Source: CAYWTX01 sp964461295 (GTDB taxonomy: Bacteria; Planctomycetota; Phycisphaerae; SM23-33). From it: 7,376 bases of DNA. Below, in pieces: positions 1 to 6,629 of this stretch; position 1 is the first letter of the stretch; every line of letters starts with the position of its first letter. The translations under genes and the position numbers were made by a program. The notes beneath the pieces were generated by a model. It saw nothing but the letters and a program-made list of their open reading frames with translations. It was not told the DNA's origin and did not search any database. The stretch covers positions 1-7,376 of the forward strand of contig CAYWTX010000375.1 in the NCBI GenBank assembly GCA_964461295.1, in the 5' to 3' direction.

Positions 1-1839
1 ACCGTCGAACTGCTGGATCCCGCCGGCTCGCCCGTCGCGACCGCCACGGCCGCCGGCCCGGTCGCCCGCGGCACGCACGCCGTCGAGGCCCGCCTCGACA
101 TAACCGCCCCGCAGCTCTGGTGGCCCGTCGGGCACGGCGCCCAGCCGCTTTACACCGTGCGGACCGTCGTGCGCGCCGGCGGGCAGGAGACCGGCCGCCG
201 CTCGGCGACCGTCGCGTTCCGCCGCGTCCGCATCAACCAGGACGAGCATCCCCAGCAGGGGCGCAACTTCATCATCGAGGTCAACAACCGCCCCATCTTC
301 GTCAAGGGCGGCAACTTCGTCCCTGCCGACATGATCTTCGCCCGCATCGACCGCGCCCGCTACGACGCTCTGACCGATCTGGCCCTGGAGCAGAACTTCA
401 ACATGCTGCGGGTGTGGGGCGGCGGGCTGTACGAGAGCGACGACTTCTACGACCTGTGCGACCGCAAGGGCATTCTCGTGTGGCAGGAGTTCATCTACGC
501 CTGCTCGCGCTACCCCATCCACGACGTGGCGTTCTTTAACGACATCCAGCGCGAGGCCCGATGGAACGTCCGCCGCCTGGCCGCCCACCCCAGCCTGGTC
601 GTCTGGTGCGGCAACAACGAACTGGAATGGGGCGCGTGGGACTGGAACTATCCCAGGGAAGGGCACATCCTGCCCGACCACGCCCTTTTCCACATCACGC
701 TGCCGCGGATCATGGCCGAGGAAGACCCCACGCGGCCGTACCATCCGTCAAGTCCGTACTCGGCGATCGGCATACATCCAAACCGCGGCGACGTGGGCGA
801 CCAGCACCCGTGGCGCGTGTCGTTCGGCACCACCGACTTCCGCGAGTATCGCTCGACAACCTGCCGCTTCCCCAACGAGGGCGGATTCCTGGGACCTACC
901 GCCCTGCCCACCGTTCAGGCGTGCCTGCCCGACTCGCAGCGCCGCATCGGCTCGCTGGCGTGGGAGACGCACGACAACAGCATGGGCGTGCACGAGGACC
1001 CCCTGTGCGTGCGGGCCCTGAGCGACTGGCTGGGCATGAACGAGCGCGACCTCGCCGTCGAGGACTGGGTGTACTGGGCCGGCCTGCTCCAAGGCGAGGC
1101 CCTCCGCGAATACTGCGAGAACTTCCGCCGGCGGATGTTCGACACCGCCTCCGCCATCTTCTGGATGTACAACGACACCTGGCCGTGCGTGCGATCGTGG
1201 ACCACGGTGGACTACTACCTCCGCCGCACGCCGGCCTTCCACCCCGTGCGCCGGGCGATGCAGCCCGTCCACGTCGTCGTCACCGTCGGCGCACGCAAAC
1301 AGCCCCCGCCCCCCCCCACGACGAGCCGGGACCACCTGCCCACCGTCGAGCCGGCCGAGGTCGTCCGCGTCTTCGGTGTCAACGAAACGGCCCAGCTCGT
1401 CGCGGCCGAACTGCGATGCGGCGTGATGAACCTGGCCGGCGGATTCCCCGTGGACCGCACGGCCCGCGTCACGCTGCCGCCCAACGCCTCGACCGCCATT
1501 GCCGAATTCGACGCCGCCGATTGGAGGGACCGCGATTCCTCGGCCGCGTTCGCCACGCTGCACAGCGACGGCAAGGTGCTGAGCCGCAACCGCCTCCTGC
1601 TGCCCCTGTTCAAGGACATCCACTGGCCGAGGGCCGAAGTCCGGGTCCGGCGCGAGGGCGGCCAGGCCGTCTTCACCAGCGATGCCTTCGCCTGGGGCGT
1701 CTGCCTGGACCTGGCCGGCGAGCAACCCCTGGCCGACAATTTCTTCGACGTCTGGCCGGGCGTGCCCTACACGATCCCGTGGACAGCCAACGACGTCCCC
1801 CGCGTGCTGCGGATCGGGAACCTGCCCGCGAAGGCGTAG
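1..1839 (+). CDS. GH2 beta-mannosidase-like glycosidase, N-terminus cut by window
   Basis: Likely exo-acting glycoside hydrolase of family 2, beta-mannosidase type, removing terminal beta-mannosyl (or related) residues with retention. The frame is open from base 1, so 612 C-terminal residues are visible; full-length relatives are usually 800-900, so the sugar-binding N-terminal domain is mostly missing. In partial numbering, LWWPVGHGAQPLY (39-51) ends the Ig-like domain. VKGGNFVPAD (from 101) and RVWGGGLYE (137-145) open the TIM barrel. WCGNNELEWG places the acid/base at Glu207. FPNEGGFLG places the likely nucleophile at Glu293, 86 residues later, a normal GH2 spacing. FWMYNDTWP (387-395) followed by SW and DYYLRR is the typical end of the barrel. 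A five-proline stretch (435-439) precedes a C-terminal Ig-like domain. An internal ATG in this frame should not be taken as the start. It converges on the flavoprotein gene. Family is secure; exact substrate is not. Confidence 0.9.
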   Translation, partial: TVELLDPAGSPVATATAAGPVARGTHAVEARLDITAPQLWWPVGHGAQPLYTVRTVVRAGGQETGRRSATVAFRRVRINQDEHPQQGRNFIIEVNNRPIFVKGGNFVPADMIFARIDRARYDALTDLALEQNFNMLRVWGGGLYESDDFYDLCDRKGILVWQEFIYACSRYPIHDVAFFNDIQREARWNVRRLAAHPSLVVWCGNNELEWGAWDWNYPREGHILPDHALFHITLPRIMAEEDPTRPYHPSSPYSAIGIHPNRGDVGDQHPWRVSFGTTDFREYRSTTCRFPNEGGFLGPTALPTVQACLPDSQRRIGSLAWETHDNSMGVHEDPLCVRALSDWLGMNERDLAVEDWVYWAGLLQGEALREYCENFRRRMFDTASAIFWMYNDTWPCVRSWTTVDYYLRRTPAFHPVRRAMQPVHVVVTVGARKQPPPPPTTSRDHLPTVEPAEVVRVFGVNETAQLVAAELRCGVMNLAGGFPVDRTARVTLPPNASTAIAEFDAADWRDRDSSAAFATLHSDGKVLSRNRLLLPLFKDIHWPRAEVRVRREGGQAVFTSDAFAWGVCLDLAGEQPLADNFFDVWPGVPYTIPWTANDVPRVLRIGNLPAKA

Positions 1840-1851
1840 TCGGCCCTTCGC

Positions 1852-3183
1852 CTACGGCACATCCGGCAGGTAGGCGCCGTGGCTCTTGAGTTTCGCTCGC
1901 AGCTCGGACGTGTTCACCGCCCGCACGTCGCCCGCGGACGTCGACATCGCCGCGGCCAGCCCGGCCGCTTCGCCCATGCACAGGCAGACGGGCATGACTC
2001 GCGTGCTTCCCTGCACGGGGCGGTCGGTGGATATGCACCGCCCGACCACCAGCACGTTGCGCAGCCCGCGCGGCGTCAGGCAGCGGTACGGGATGCCATG
2101 CGACTGGCCCTTGTCCAGGTGGATGCACCCCTCCCACCCGGCTTTCGGCGTATCGATCTCGCTCCTCTTGTGGTGCACGTCCACGGAGTAGCAGTTGCGG
2201 CAGATTTCGTCGGGGAAGCTGCGCAGCGCCTTGAAGTCCTCGATCGTGAGATAGTAGTCGCCGATCACCCGCCGCGTCTCGCGGATGCCCATCAGCGAGC
2301 CCGTCGCCACCAGGAACGAGTTGGCAAACCCCCGCGGATGGAACTCGGCCAGGGCGTCGCGGAACGCGGCCGCGATCTTCCGCCCTTCCATCAGCGCGCG
2401 GCTGACGGAGGCGGGGTCGGTGTTGTCCACGTTCCACAGGTGCCCGGCGTTGAACCCCACGCACCCGGGGCCGATGGTGTTGTTGCACGCGTGGCCGTCG
2501 GGAATCTGCGGGTACTTGCCCGACGCCCGGATGCGGCCGATCGCGTCGTCCGGGCCGCCCTTCACCCACGGCGGCCCGTTGCGGTACCCGTAGTAATCGA
2601 CGTTCGCCAGTATGAAGCAGTGCGTGGCCGGCTGAAGTTCGCCGGCCTCGTCGCCCTGCTCGAACTGGGCCCCGGCCCAGACGGCGAGGTCGCCGTCGCC
2701 GGTGGCGTCCACGTACGCCTTCGCGCGCAGCGCCCGCAGTCCGCCCTTGTCGGCCGTGATGATCGCGTCCACGCGCCCGCCGTCTCCGCGCTCCACGCCC
2801 GTCAGCAGCCTGTTGAACAGCACGGTTGCGCCGCAGCCGGTGACGAGGTCGTCGTAGATCCGCTTCAGCCGCTCGGGGTCGATGGGCGTCCAGTCGAACT
2901 TGTCCCTCGCCACGTGCGGCATCCCGGCCATGCAGTCCTTCAGGACGCGCTCGGCGAAGCCGCCGTAGATGATCCGTTCCTTGTCGGTGAACGGGCACCA
3001 GGCGGGCACCAGGCCGCTGGTGCCCATGCCCCCCAGCGCCCCGGTGGCCTCGATGAGCAGCGTTCGCGCGCCCTCGCGAGCCGCCGCGGCCGCGGCCGTG
3101 CAGCCCGCCGGACCGCCCCCGGCCACGATCACGTCCCACGAGTCGTCCAGCGGAATCGCCCGCGCCGAAAGCTGGTATTCCAT
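1852..3183 (-). CDS. FAD-dependent oxidoreductase (FAD_oxidored, PF12831-like)
   Basis: Flavoprotein of 443 residues, probably oxidising or reducing a small organic or sugar-derived substrate; the substrate cannot be read from sequence. The FAD-binding Rossmann motif GGGPAG lies at residues 22-27, with Glu45 at the end of the second strand (LLIEATGALGGMGTSG) to bind ribose. The second FAD contact DATGDGD is at 159-165. The family signature GIRETRRVIGDYYLT runs from 299, and the C-terminal cofactor segment VVGRCIS...MGEAAGLAAA is at about 379-412. No signal peptide is evident, so it is probably cytoplasmic. Two in-frame ATGs compete. The one at 3183 sits 7 nt after AAGAGGT and is preferred. 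The one at 3189 overlaps the esterase stop codon by one base (TGATG) but has almost no spacing to that ribosome binding site; it would add Met-Ala. Tight coupling to the esterase implies co-translation. Longer upstream starts run antiparallel through the esterase reading and are rejected. Confidence 0.9.
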   Translation of the reverse strand: MEYQLSARAIPLDDSWDVIVAGGGPAGCTAAAAAAREGARTLLIEATGALGGMGTSGLVPAWCPFTDKERIIYGGFAERVLKDCMAGMPHVARDKFDWTPIDPERLKRIYDDLVTGCGATVLFNRLLTGVERGDGGRVDAIITADKGGLRALRAKAYVDATGDGDLAVWAGAQFEQGDEAGELQPATHCFILANVDYYGYRNGPPWVKGGPDDAIGRIRASGKYPQIPDGHACNNTIGPGCVGFNAGHLWNVDNTDPASVSRALMEGRKIAAAFRDALAEFHPRGFANSFLVATGSLMGIRETRRVIGDYYLTIEDFKALRSFPDEICRNCYSVDVHHKRSEIDTPKAGWEGCIHLDKGQSHGIPYRCLTPRGLRNVLVVGRCISTDRPVQGSTRVMPVCLCMGEAAGLAAAMSTSAGDVRAVNTSELRAKLKSHGAYLPDVP

Positions 3184-3188
3184 CGCCA

Positions 3189-4463
3189 TCACCTCTTGCC
3201 GAAATGCTTGTCCGCGAAATCCAGGTAGCAGGCCCAGTCGTACGCCGTCAGGTCGTGCTTGCCTGGACGGATATGGTACCCGATCGTGCCCATCAGGGGC
3301 CGGCTCAGCGCGGGCATCTCCGCCGACGGCAGTCCCGCCGTGCCCAGCAGCCGGTACACGGCATCCGCGTTCGCGCACGAGAGAAACTCGCCCTTGGGGT
3401 CGGCCCACTGATCGCCTTCGGCGCTGGCCACGTACACCGGGCGCGGGGCCACCAGCGCGATCAGCTCGTGCTGGTCGACGGGCATGTCGCCCTCGCGCCC
3501 GGCGTAGCCTGCATACCGCTGGCAGAACCAGTGCGGGAACCGGCTGGTGATCGCGGCAACCGTCTCGCCGAACTGCCGCCGCGCCAACGACGCCCCGCCG
3601 CAGCCGGAATCGTTGGATATGGCCATCGCGAACCGCTCATCCTGCGCCGCGGCCCACAGGGCGGTCTTGCCCAGGCGCGAGTGGCCGATCACGGCCACGC
3701 GATTGGCGTCCACGTCGCGATCGGTCCGCAGGCAGTCGAGGATGCGGCTGAGCCCCCACGCCCAGGCGCCGATGGCGCCCCAGGACTCGGTGCCTTGGGA
3801 GCTGGGAAACAGCTTCCGCACGCCGTCCTTTGCGCCGCCGGCGCGGTCCGGCTCGATGTCGCCGTAGCACGCCGTCGCCAGGCCGTATCCGCGCTTCACG
3901 ATCTCCTCCACCGGCCAGCGCGATGCCTCCGTGCCGCGCCCCGTCGCCGTCGCCCGCCCTTGGGGCGTCGTGCCCTCGTGTTTCTCGCTGATCCACGAGC
4001 GAGGCAGGACGATGGCGGCCTCGGCGTTCACCGCGTGGTTGCCCCGAAAATTCAGCCCCAGGAAGGCCGGCGCCGCGGCCTTGGGGTCCTTCGGCAGGTA
4101 CAGCAGCACGTCAATGCCCGGTGCGTTGGCGTCGCCGCCGAAGCTGATCCGCACCTGCTTGCGCCGCGCCTTGCCGCCCAGGGCGCTGCCGTCGCTCTCG
4201 ACCACCCGGCATGCCATCTCCACCTTGCCCGCCGGCGTCCGCCCGTACACGTGCTGCTCGAACAGCCGCAGCACCTCCGCGCGCCGCTTGCCGCGCCACT
4301 GCTCCGCCGCGGTCACCTTCGTTCCGTCGGCCATCGTCAGCGGGTCCGGCAGCGTGTGCTTTGGCACCTTGGCCTCGTCGTAGTTCGGCCCCGCCTCGGC
4401 ATAGGCGACGAGCATCAGCACCAGCGCGCCCGCGACCAACAGAATGCTTGCCTGGGTCAACAT
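3189..4463 (-). CDS. Secreted CE15-type carbohydrate esterase (glucuronoyl/acetylxylan esterase-like)
   Basis: Alpha/beta hydrolase of 424 residues resembling bacterial family CE15 enzymes, which cleave 4-O-methylglucuronoyl esters linking xylan to lignin; such proteins are often labelled acetylxylan esterase. Residues 1-24 form a signal peptide: short N-region, hydrophobic core, then AEA before Gly25, so export is expected. The nucleophile elbow GHSRLGKTALW (260-270) gives Ser262 with the adjacent CE15-typical Arg263. The catalytic His is His403 in GKHDLTAYDW. Candidate acids are Asp351 in EGDQWADP and Asp285 in the NDSGCGG motif; which one works cannot be decided here. The start at 4463 has AGGAGA 5 nt upstream and places the signal peptide at the terminus. 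An upstream in-frame ATG at 4532 would add 23 residues before it and lacks a ribosome binding site. It is the middle gene of the minus-strand set. The esterase fold is secure; the exact ester cleaved is inferred from family resemblance. Confidence 0.85.
   Translation of the reverse strand: MLTQASILLVAGALVLMLVAYAEAGPNYDEAKVPKHTLPDPLTMADGTKVTAAEQWRGKRRAEVLRLFEQHVYGRTPAGKVEMACRVVESDGSALGGKARRKQVRISFGGDANAPGIDVLLYLPKDPKAAAPAFLGLNFRGNHAVNAEAAIVLPRSWISEKHEGTTPQGRATATGRGTEASRWPVEEIVKRGYGLATACYGDIEPDRAGGAKDGVRKLFPSSQGTESWGAIGAWAWGLSRILDCLRTDRDVDANRVAVIGHSRLGKTALWAAAQDERFAMAISNDSGCGGASLARRQFGETVAAITSRFPHWFCQRYAGYAGREGDMPVDQHELIALVAPRPVYVASAEGDQWADPKGEFLSCANADAVYRLLGTAGLPSAEMPALSRPLMGTIGYHIRPGKHDLTAYDWACYLDFADKHFGKR
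3191..3197 (-). promoter_or_regulatory. Ribosome binding site of the FAD oxidoreductase, inside the esterase 3' end
   Basis: AAGAGGT on the minus strand lies within the last codons and stop of the esterase gene. It is 7 nt from the ATG at 3183 and 1 nt from the ATG at 3189, which favours the downstream start and suggests translational coupling between the two genes. Confidence 0.6.
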
Positions 4464-4468
4464 GTCTG

Positions 4469-4474
4469 TCTCCT
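4469..4474 (-). promoter_or_regulatory. Ribosome binding site of the CE15-type esterase
   Basis: AGGAGA on the minus strand, 5 nt before the ATG at 4463. It decides the start, favouring the version whose first residues are the signal peptide over the longer frame beginning at 4532. Confidence 0.75.
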
Positions 4475-4478
4475 GCTC

Positions 4479-4490
4479 GCGCCGCGGCGC
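4479..4490. repeat. 12-bp perfect palindrome upstream of the esterase
   Basis: GCGCCGCGGCGC reads the same on both strands and lies in the 81-bp gap between the beta-propeller stop and the esterase start, just upstream of the esterase ribosome binding site. The gap also contains a CCCCGGGG palindrome near 4500-4507. In DNA this GC-rich both may be chance. No T-tract follows, so nothing supports a rho-independent terminator, and the gap is compatible with transcription continuing through. Confidence 0.3.
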
Positions 4491-4544
4491 CACGGCTCGC
4501 CCCGGGGGCTCGGAATCCAGACTATCTTCCATCGTGAACGGCGC

Positions 4545-6116
4545 CTAGTTCGCCCCAAACGCCCACAGCCGGCTCTTGGCCGCGATGAACAGCGTGCCGT
4601 TGGCCGCCGCCGGCGAGGCCGATAGGTTCGCCCCCAGCTTGCTGACGGCCAACATGTTCAACTCGCGCCCGGCCGACAGCACCCACAGATCGCCGCGTTC
4701 CGTGCCCACGTACACCTTGCCGTCCGCCACCAGCGGCGAACTCCAGATTGCCTGCTTCGTATCCTGCATCCAGCACTGCTTGCCGGTGGCGGCGTCCAGG
4801 CAGAACACGCGCCCGCCGACGTCGGCCGTGTACACCAGCCCGCCGGCCACCACGCAAGTGGACTGCGAGCGATGAATGTCTGTGTTGATCCACACCTGCC
4901 CGCTGCCGGTGATGTCGCCGCTGCCGCTGGGGTCGATGCACGCCAGGGCGCCCTTGCCTCGCCCGTGGCCGGCGTCCTGCCCCAGCGCCGCATACACCCG
5001 CCCGCCCGCAAACACCGGTGTGGCAATGATCTCGCTGGGACCCTCCGGCGTATTGTACTTGCCCTTCAGTCCCGCGGCCGCATTCAGGTCAAACCGCCAC
5101 ACCGTCTTCAGAGTGCCGAGCTTCCCGCCCGCTGCCGGCGCGGTCGCGTCGGCCGCAAAGGCGTAGCACACGCCGTCGCCGCCGCCGTGGAAGATCAGGT
5201 CGCGCCCGCCCACGCGCCCCATCGCCGGCGACGACCACTCGCCGTGGAGAATCCTCGGCCCGATCTTCGCCTCGTCGCGGGCCAGCACCTCCCCCGTCCG
5301 CTTGTCCAGCATCACCATGCTCGGGCAGTCCGGCCGCTGGATTTTCCTGTGCGACTTGTCCACGCCGTTGCCGGGGCAGACGTAGATGTGCTCGCCGCGG
5401 ATGAGCGGCGACGAACTAGCGGCGTCCTGCGGCCAGCAGTCGATCTCCCGGCCTGCGAGCATGTCCACGCCCCAGATCACGTCGGCGTCGACGCCGTTGG
5501 CGTCGGCGCTCGGTCTCGACGTCGCCAGCAGCTTCGCCTCGTCGCGGAAAGGCCCGTCGTTGCCGTTGGCCATCCCCTCGACGTCCAGGCACAGGATCTC
5601 CGCGCGGTTGCTGACGAAGTACAACCGGTTGCCCTCCACCGCCGGCGTGGAGCACACGCCGGCCCTGAGGTGGTCGAAGTTGAACTCCCTCCCGCGGTCG
5701 ACCGAACACTTCGGCAGCGAAAGCTGCCACAGCAGGTTGCCCGTGCGTTCGTCCAGACACAGCAGCGCCCCGCCGCCGGGCGCCTGCCCGGGCCGATGCG
5801 GCGTCGGGGCGCTGGTGCCCACGAAGACTCTGCCTCCCGCGACGACGGGGCTGGCATACGTGATCGCTCCCAGCCGGGCCGTCCAGCGCGGCGCGACCGC
5901 CCCAACGGGGCCAGTGGCCGGCGGCGCCGACGACTTGAGCGGCGCCGTCTCGCGTTCCACCGCCACGGCCGTCGGAAGGCCCTGTTCCCGCGACGCGCCG
6001 TTGCGGTCGACGCCGCCTCGCCACGTGGGCCACTCACCCGCTGGAGCAGCCGGCGCGAACAAGCAGCAGGGGACGATCGCGACGAGCGCGCGGCGCAGGA
6101 CGGAAGTAGTGCCCAT
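4545..6116 (-). CDS. Secreted PQQ-like beta-propeller repeat protein
   Basis: A 523-residue exported protein built of PQQ/BamB-type beta-propeller blades. Residues 1-26 are a signal peptide ending APA before Gly27; no lipobox is present, so it is probably soluble periplasmic or extracellular. Repeats with the characteristic 'x-CLD-x-x-TG-x-x-x-W' strand-turn-strand occur at LLCLDERTGNLLW (118-130), ILCLDVEGM (174-182), MVMLDKRTGEVL (267-278), VFCLDAATGKQCW (437-449) and LWVLSAGREL (477-486). These alternate with 'SSP...GG/DG-x-VYVG' strands (for example 459-471). No CxxCH haem motif is seen. Such proteins either scaffold other proteins or, more rarely, bind PQQ as dehydrogenases; nothing here demonstrates cofactor binding. 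The start at 6116 has only a weak AAGGG 2 nt upstream, but it puts the signal peptide at the terminus. An in-frame ATG at 6221 would add 35 Arg-rich residues and overlap the cupin start. It is the first gene of the minus-strand set. Confidence 0.88.
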   Translation of the reverse strand: MGTTSVLRRALVAIVPCCLFAPAAPAGEWPTWRGGVDRNGASREQGLPTAVAVERETAPLKSSAPPATGPVGAVAPRWTARLGAITYASPVVAGGRVFVGTSAPTPHRPGQAPGGGALLCLDERTGNLLWQLSLPKCSVDRGREFNFDHLRAGVCSTPAVEGNRLYFVSNRAEILCLDVEGMANGNDGPFRDEAKLLATSRPSADANGVDADVIWGVDMLAGREIDCWPQDAASSSPLIRGEHIYVCPGNGVDKSHRKIQRPDCPSMVMLDKRTGEVLARDEAKIGPRILHGEWSSPAMGRVGGRDLIFHGGGDGVCYAFAADATAPAAGGKLGTLKTVWRFDLNAAAGLKGKYNTPEGPSEIIATPVFAGGRVYAALGQDAGHGRGKGALACIDPSGSGDITGSGQVWINTDIHRSQSTCVVAGGLVYTADVGGRVFCLDAATGKQCWMQDTKQAIWSSPLVADGKVYVGTERGDLWVLSAGRELNMLAVSKLGANLSASPAAANGTLFIAAKSRLWAFGAN

Positions 6117-6132
6117 GTCCCTTGAACCGCCA

Positions 6133-6147
6133 AACCGGCGTCCGGTT
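6133..6147. repeat. Inverted repeat AACCGG-N3-CCGGTT, possible operator
   Basis: AACCGG CGT CCGGTT is a perfect 6+3+6 dyad 17-31 bp upstream of the beta-propeller start and about 73 bp upstream of the cupin start. Its length and position would suit a dimeric regulator acting on the divergent genes. It is short, GC-rich and seen once, so chance is a real alternative. Confidence 0.3.
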
Positions 6148-6207
6148 GCCTCGCCGTATCGGGTCTCTTGCGGTTTCGCGCGTCGAGCCCGCACAATGGG
6201 CTTTCTT

Positions 6208-6213
6208 GAGGAG
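6208..6213 (+). promoter_or_regulatory. Ribosome binding site of the cupin gene
   Basis: GAGGAG lies 6 nt before the ATG at 6220 and is the strongest Shine-Dalgarno match in the window. It selects 6220 over the in-frame ATG at 6196 (which would lie upstream of this site) and over a far longer open frame that runs antisense through the beta-propeller gene. Confidence 0.8.
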
Positions 6214-6219
6214 AACCCC

Positions 6220-6576
6220 ATGGTTCGAACGACCGTGTTGAAGCGAAGGTCCGACCTGCATCGCGGGCCGTTGGACAAGTGCCATGGCGGCGTGGGAACG
6301 TTGGACTTCACCGTGGTGATGGACGGCAGGGAATGCGACGGCCAGGCCCTGCGGTTCCTCCACGACGACGTCCTGCCGCCCGGCGTGTCCATCGGCGTGC
6401 ACGCCCACAAGCACGAGGAGCACTACTACGTGCTCTCCGGCCGCGGAAAGATGACCCTCGACGGCCAGGTGCATGACGTCGGCCCCGGCGATGTCGCGTC
6501 GGTGTACGCCGGCGGCTCGCACGGGCTGATGAACGACGGGACGGAAGACCTGAGACTGATCGTCATCGGGCTCTGA
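6220..6576 (+). CDS. Single-domain cupin protein (Cupin_2-like)
   Basis: A 118-residue monocupin, probably a cytoplasmic metal-binding barrel acting as a small isomerase, dioxygenase or sugar-binding/sensor protein; no specific reaction can be assigned. Cupin motif 1 matches the consensus G-x5-HxH-x3-E-x6-G in GVSIGVHAHKHEEHYYVLSG, giving metal ligands His61, His63 and Glu67 and the closing Gly74. Motif 2 runs from Gly90 to Asn105, with the fourth ligand His101 and Asn105 at canonical spacing. The usual proline of 'PxG' is replaced by Tyr96. There is no signal peptide and no DNA-binding domain. It stands alone on the plus strand, divergent from the beta-propeller gene and converging on the next gene, so any functional link to the neighbours is only positional. 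Fold assignment is firm. Confidence 0.9.
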   Translation: MVRTTVLKRRSDLHRGPLDKCHGGVGTLDFTVVMDGRECDGQALRFLHDDVLPPGVSIGVHAHKHEEHYYVLSGRGKMTLDGQVHDVGPGDVASVYAGGSHGLMNDGTEDLRLIVIGL

Positions 6577-6629
6577 AGACGAAATAGGAACGACCGATTC
6601 TTCGGCATCGGGTTCCTCGGTCTCCGGCT
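6577..6629. other. Convergent intergenic gap with weak overlapping stem-loops
   Basis: This 53-bp gap lies between two converging stop codons. It contains CCGAT (6594-6598) facing ATCGG (6607-6611) with an 8-nt loop, AGGAAC (6586-6591) facing GTTCCT (6612-6617), and GACCGA (6592-6597) facing TCGGTC (6617-6622). These pairings are partly mutually exclusive. There is no T-tract on either side, so it is at best a weak bidirectional terminator. Confidence 0.25.

Larger units (their letters stand above)
6117..6219. promoter_or_regulatory. Divergent intergenic region between the beta-propeller and cupin genes
   Basis: This 103-bp gap separates two diverging start codons and must hold the promoters for the cupin gene and, most likely, for the three-gene minus-strand set. 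No convincing -35/-10 pair was seen on either strand; the TTGAAC at 6122-6127 has no partner at suitable spacing. It contains a perfect 6-bp inverted repeat at 6133-6147, listed separately. Assignment as a regulatory region rests on gene arrangement. Confidence 0.5.

Noticed and set aside
1673..3139. Minus-strand open frame of 488 codons overlapping the flavoprotein
   Set aside because: Arg/Gly-rich out-of-frame translation of the flavoprotein gene with no domain.
1879..3228. Plus-strand open frame of 449 codons
   Set aside because: Antisense to the flavoprotein gene, whose cofactor motifs prove the minus-strand frame.
4464..4532. N-terminal extension of the esterase to the ATG at 4532
   Set aside because: It would bury the signal peptide behind 23 charged residues and has no ribosome binding site, whereas the 4463 start has a strong one.
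3204..4625. Long plus-strand open frame of 473 codons
   Set aside because: It is antisense to the esterase, Arg/Pro/His-rich and without recognisable domains; a shadow frame caused by high GC.
4872..6125. Plus-strand open frame of 417 codons
   Set aside because: Antisense to the beta-propeller gene, with low-complexity Arg/Ala composition and no motif; the sense frame has clear repeats and a signal peptide.
6586..6622. Pseudoknot-like pair of interleaved inverted repeats in the convergent gap
   Set aside because: Arms are 6 bp, compete with a third hairpin, and have no conserved gene context for a structured RNA; chance pairing is likely.
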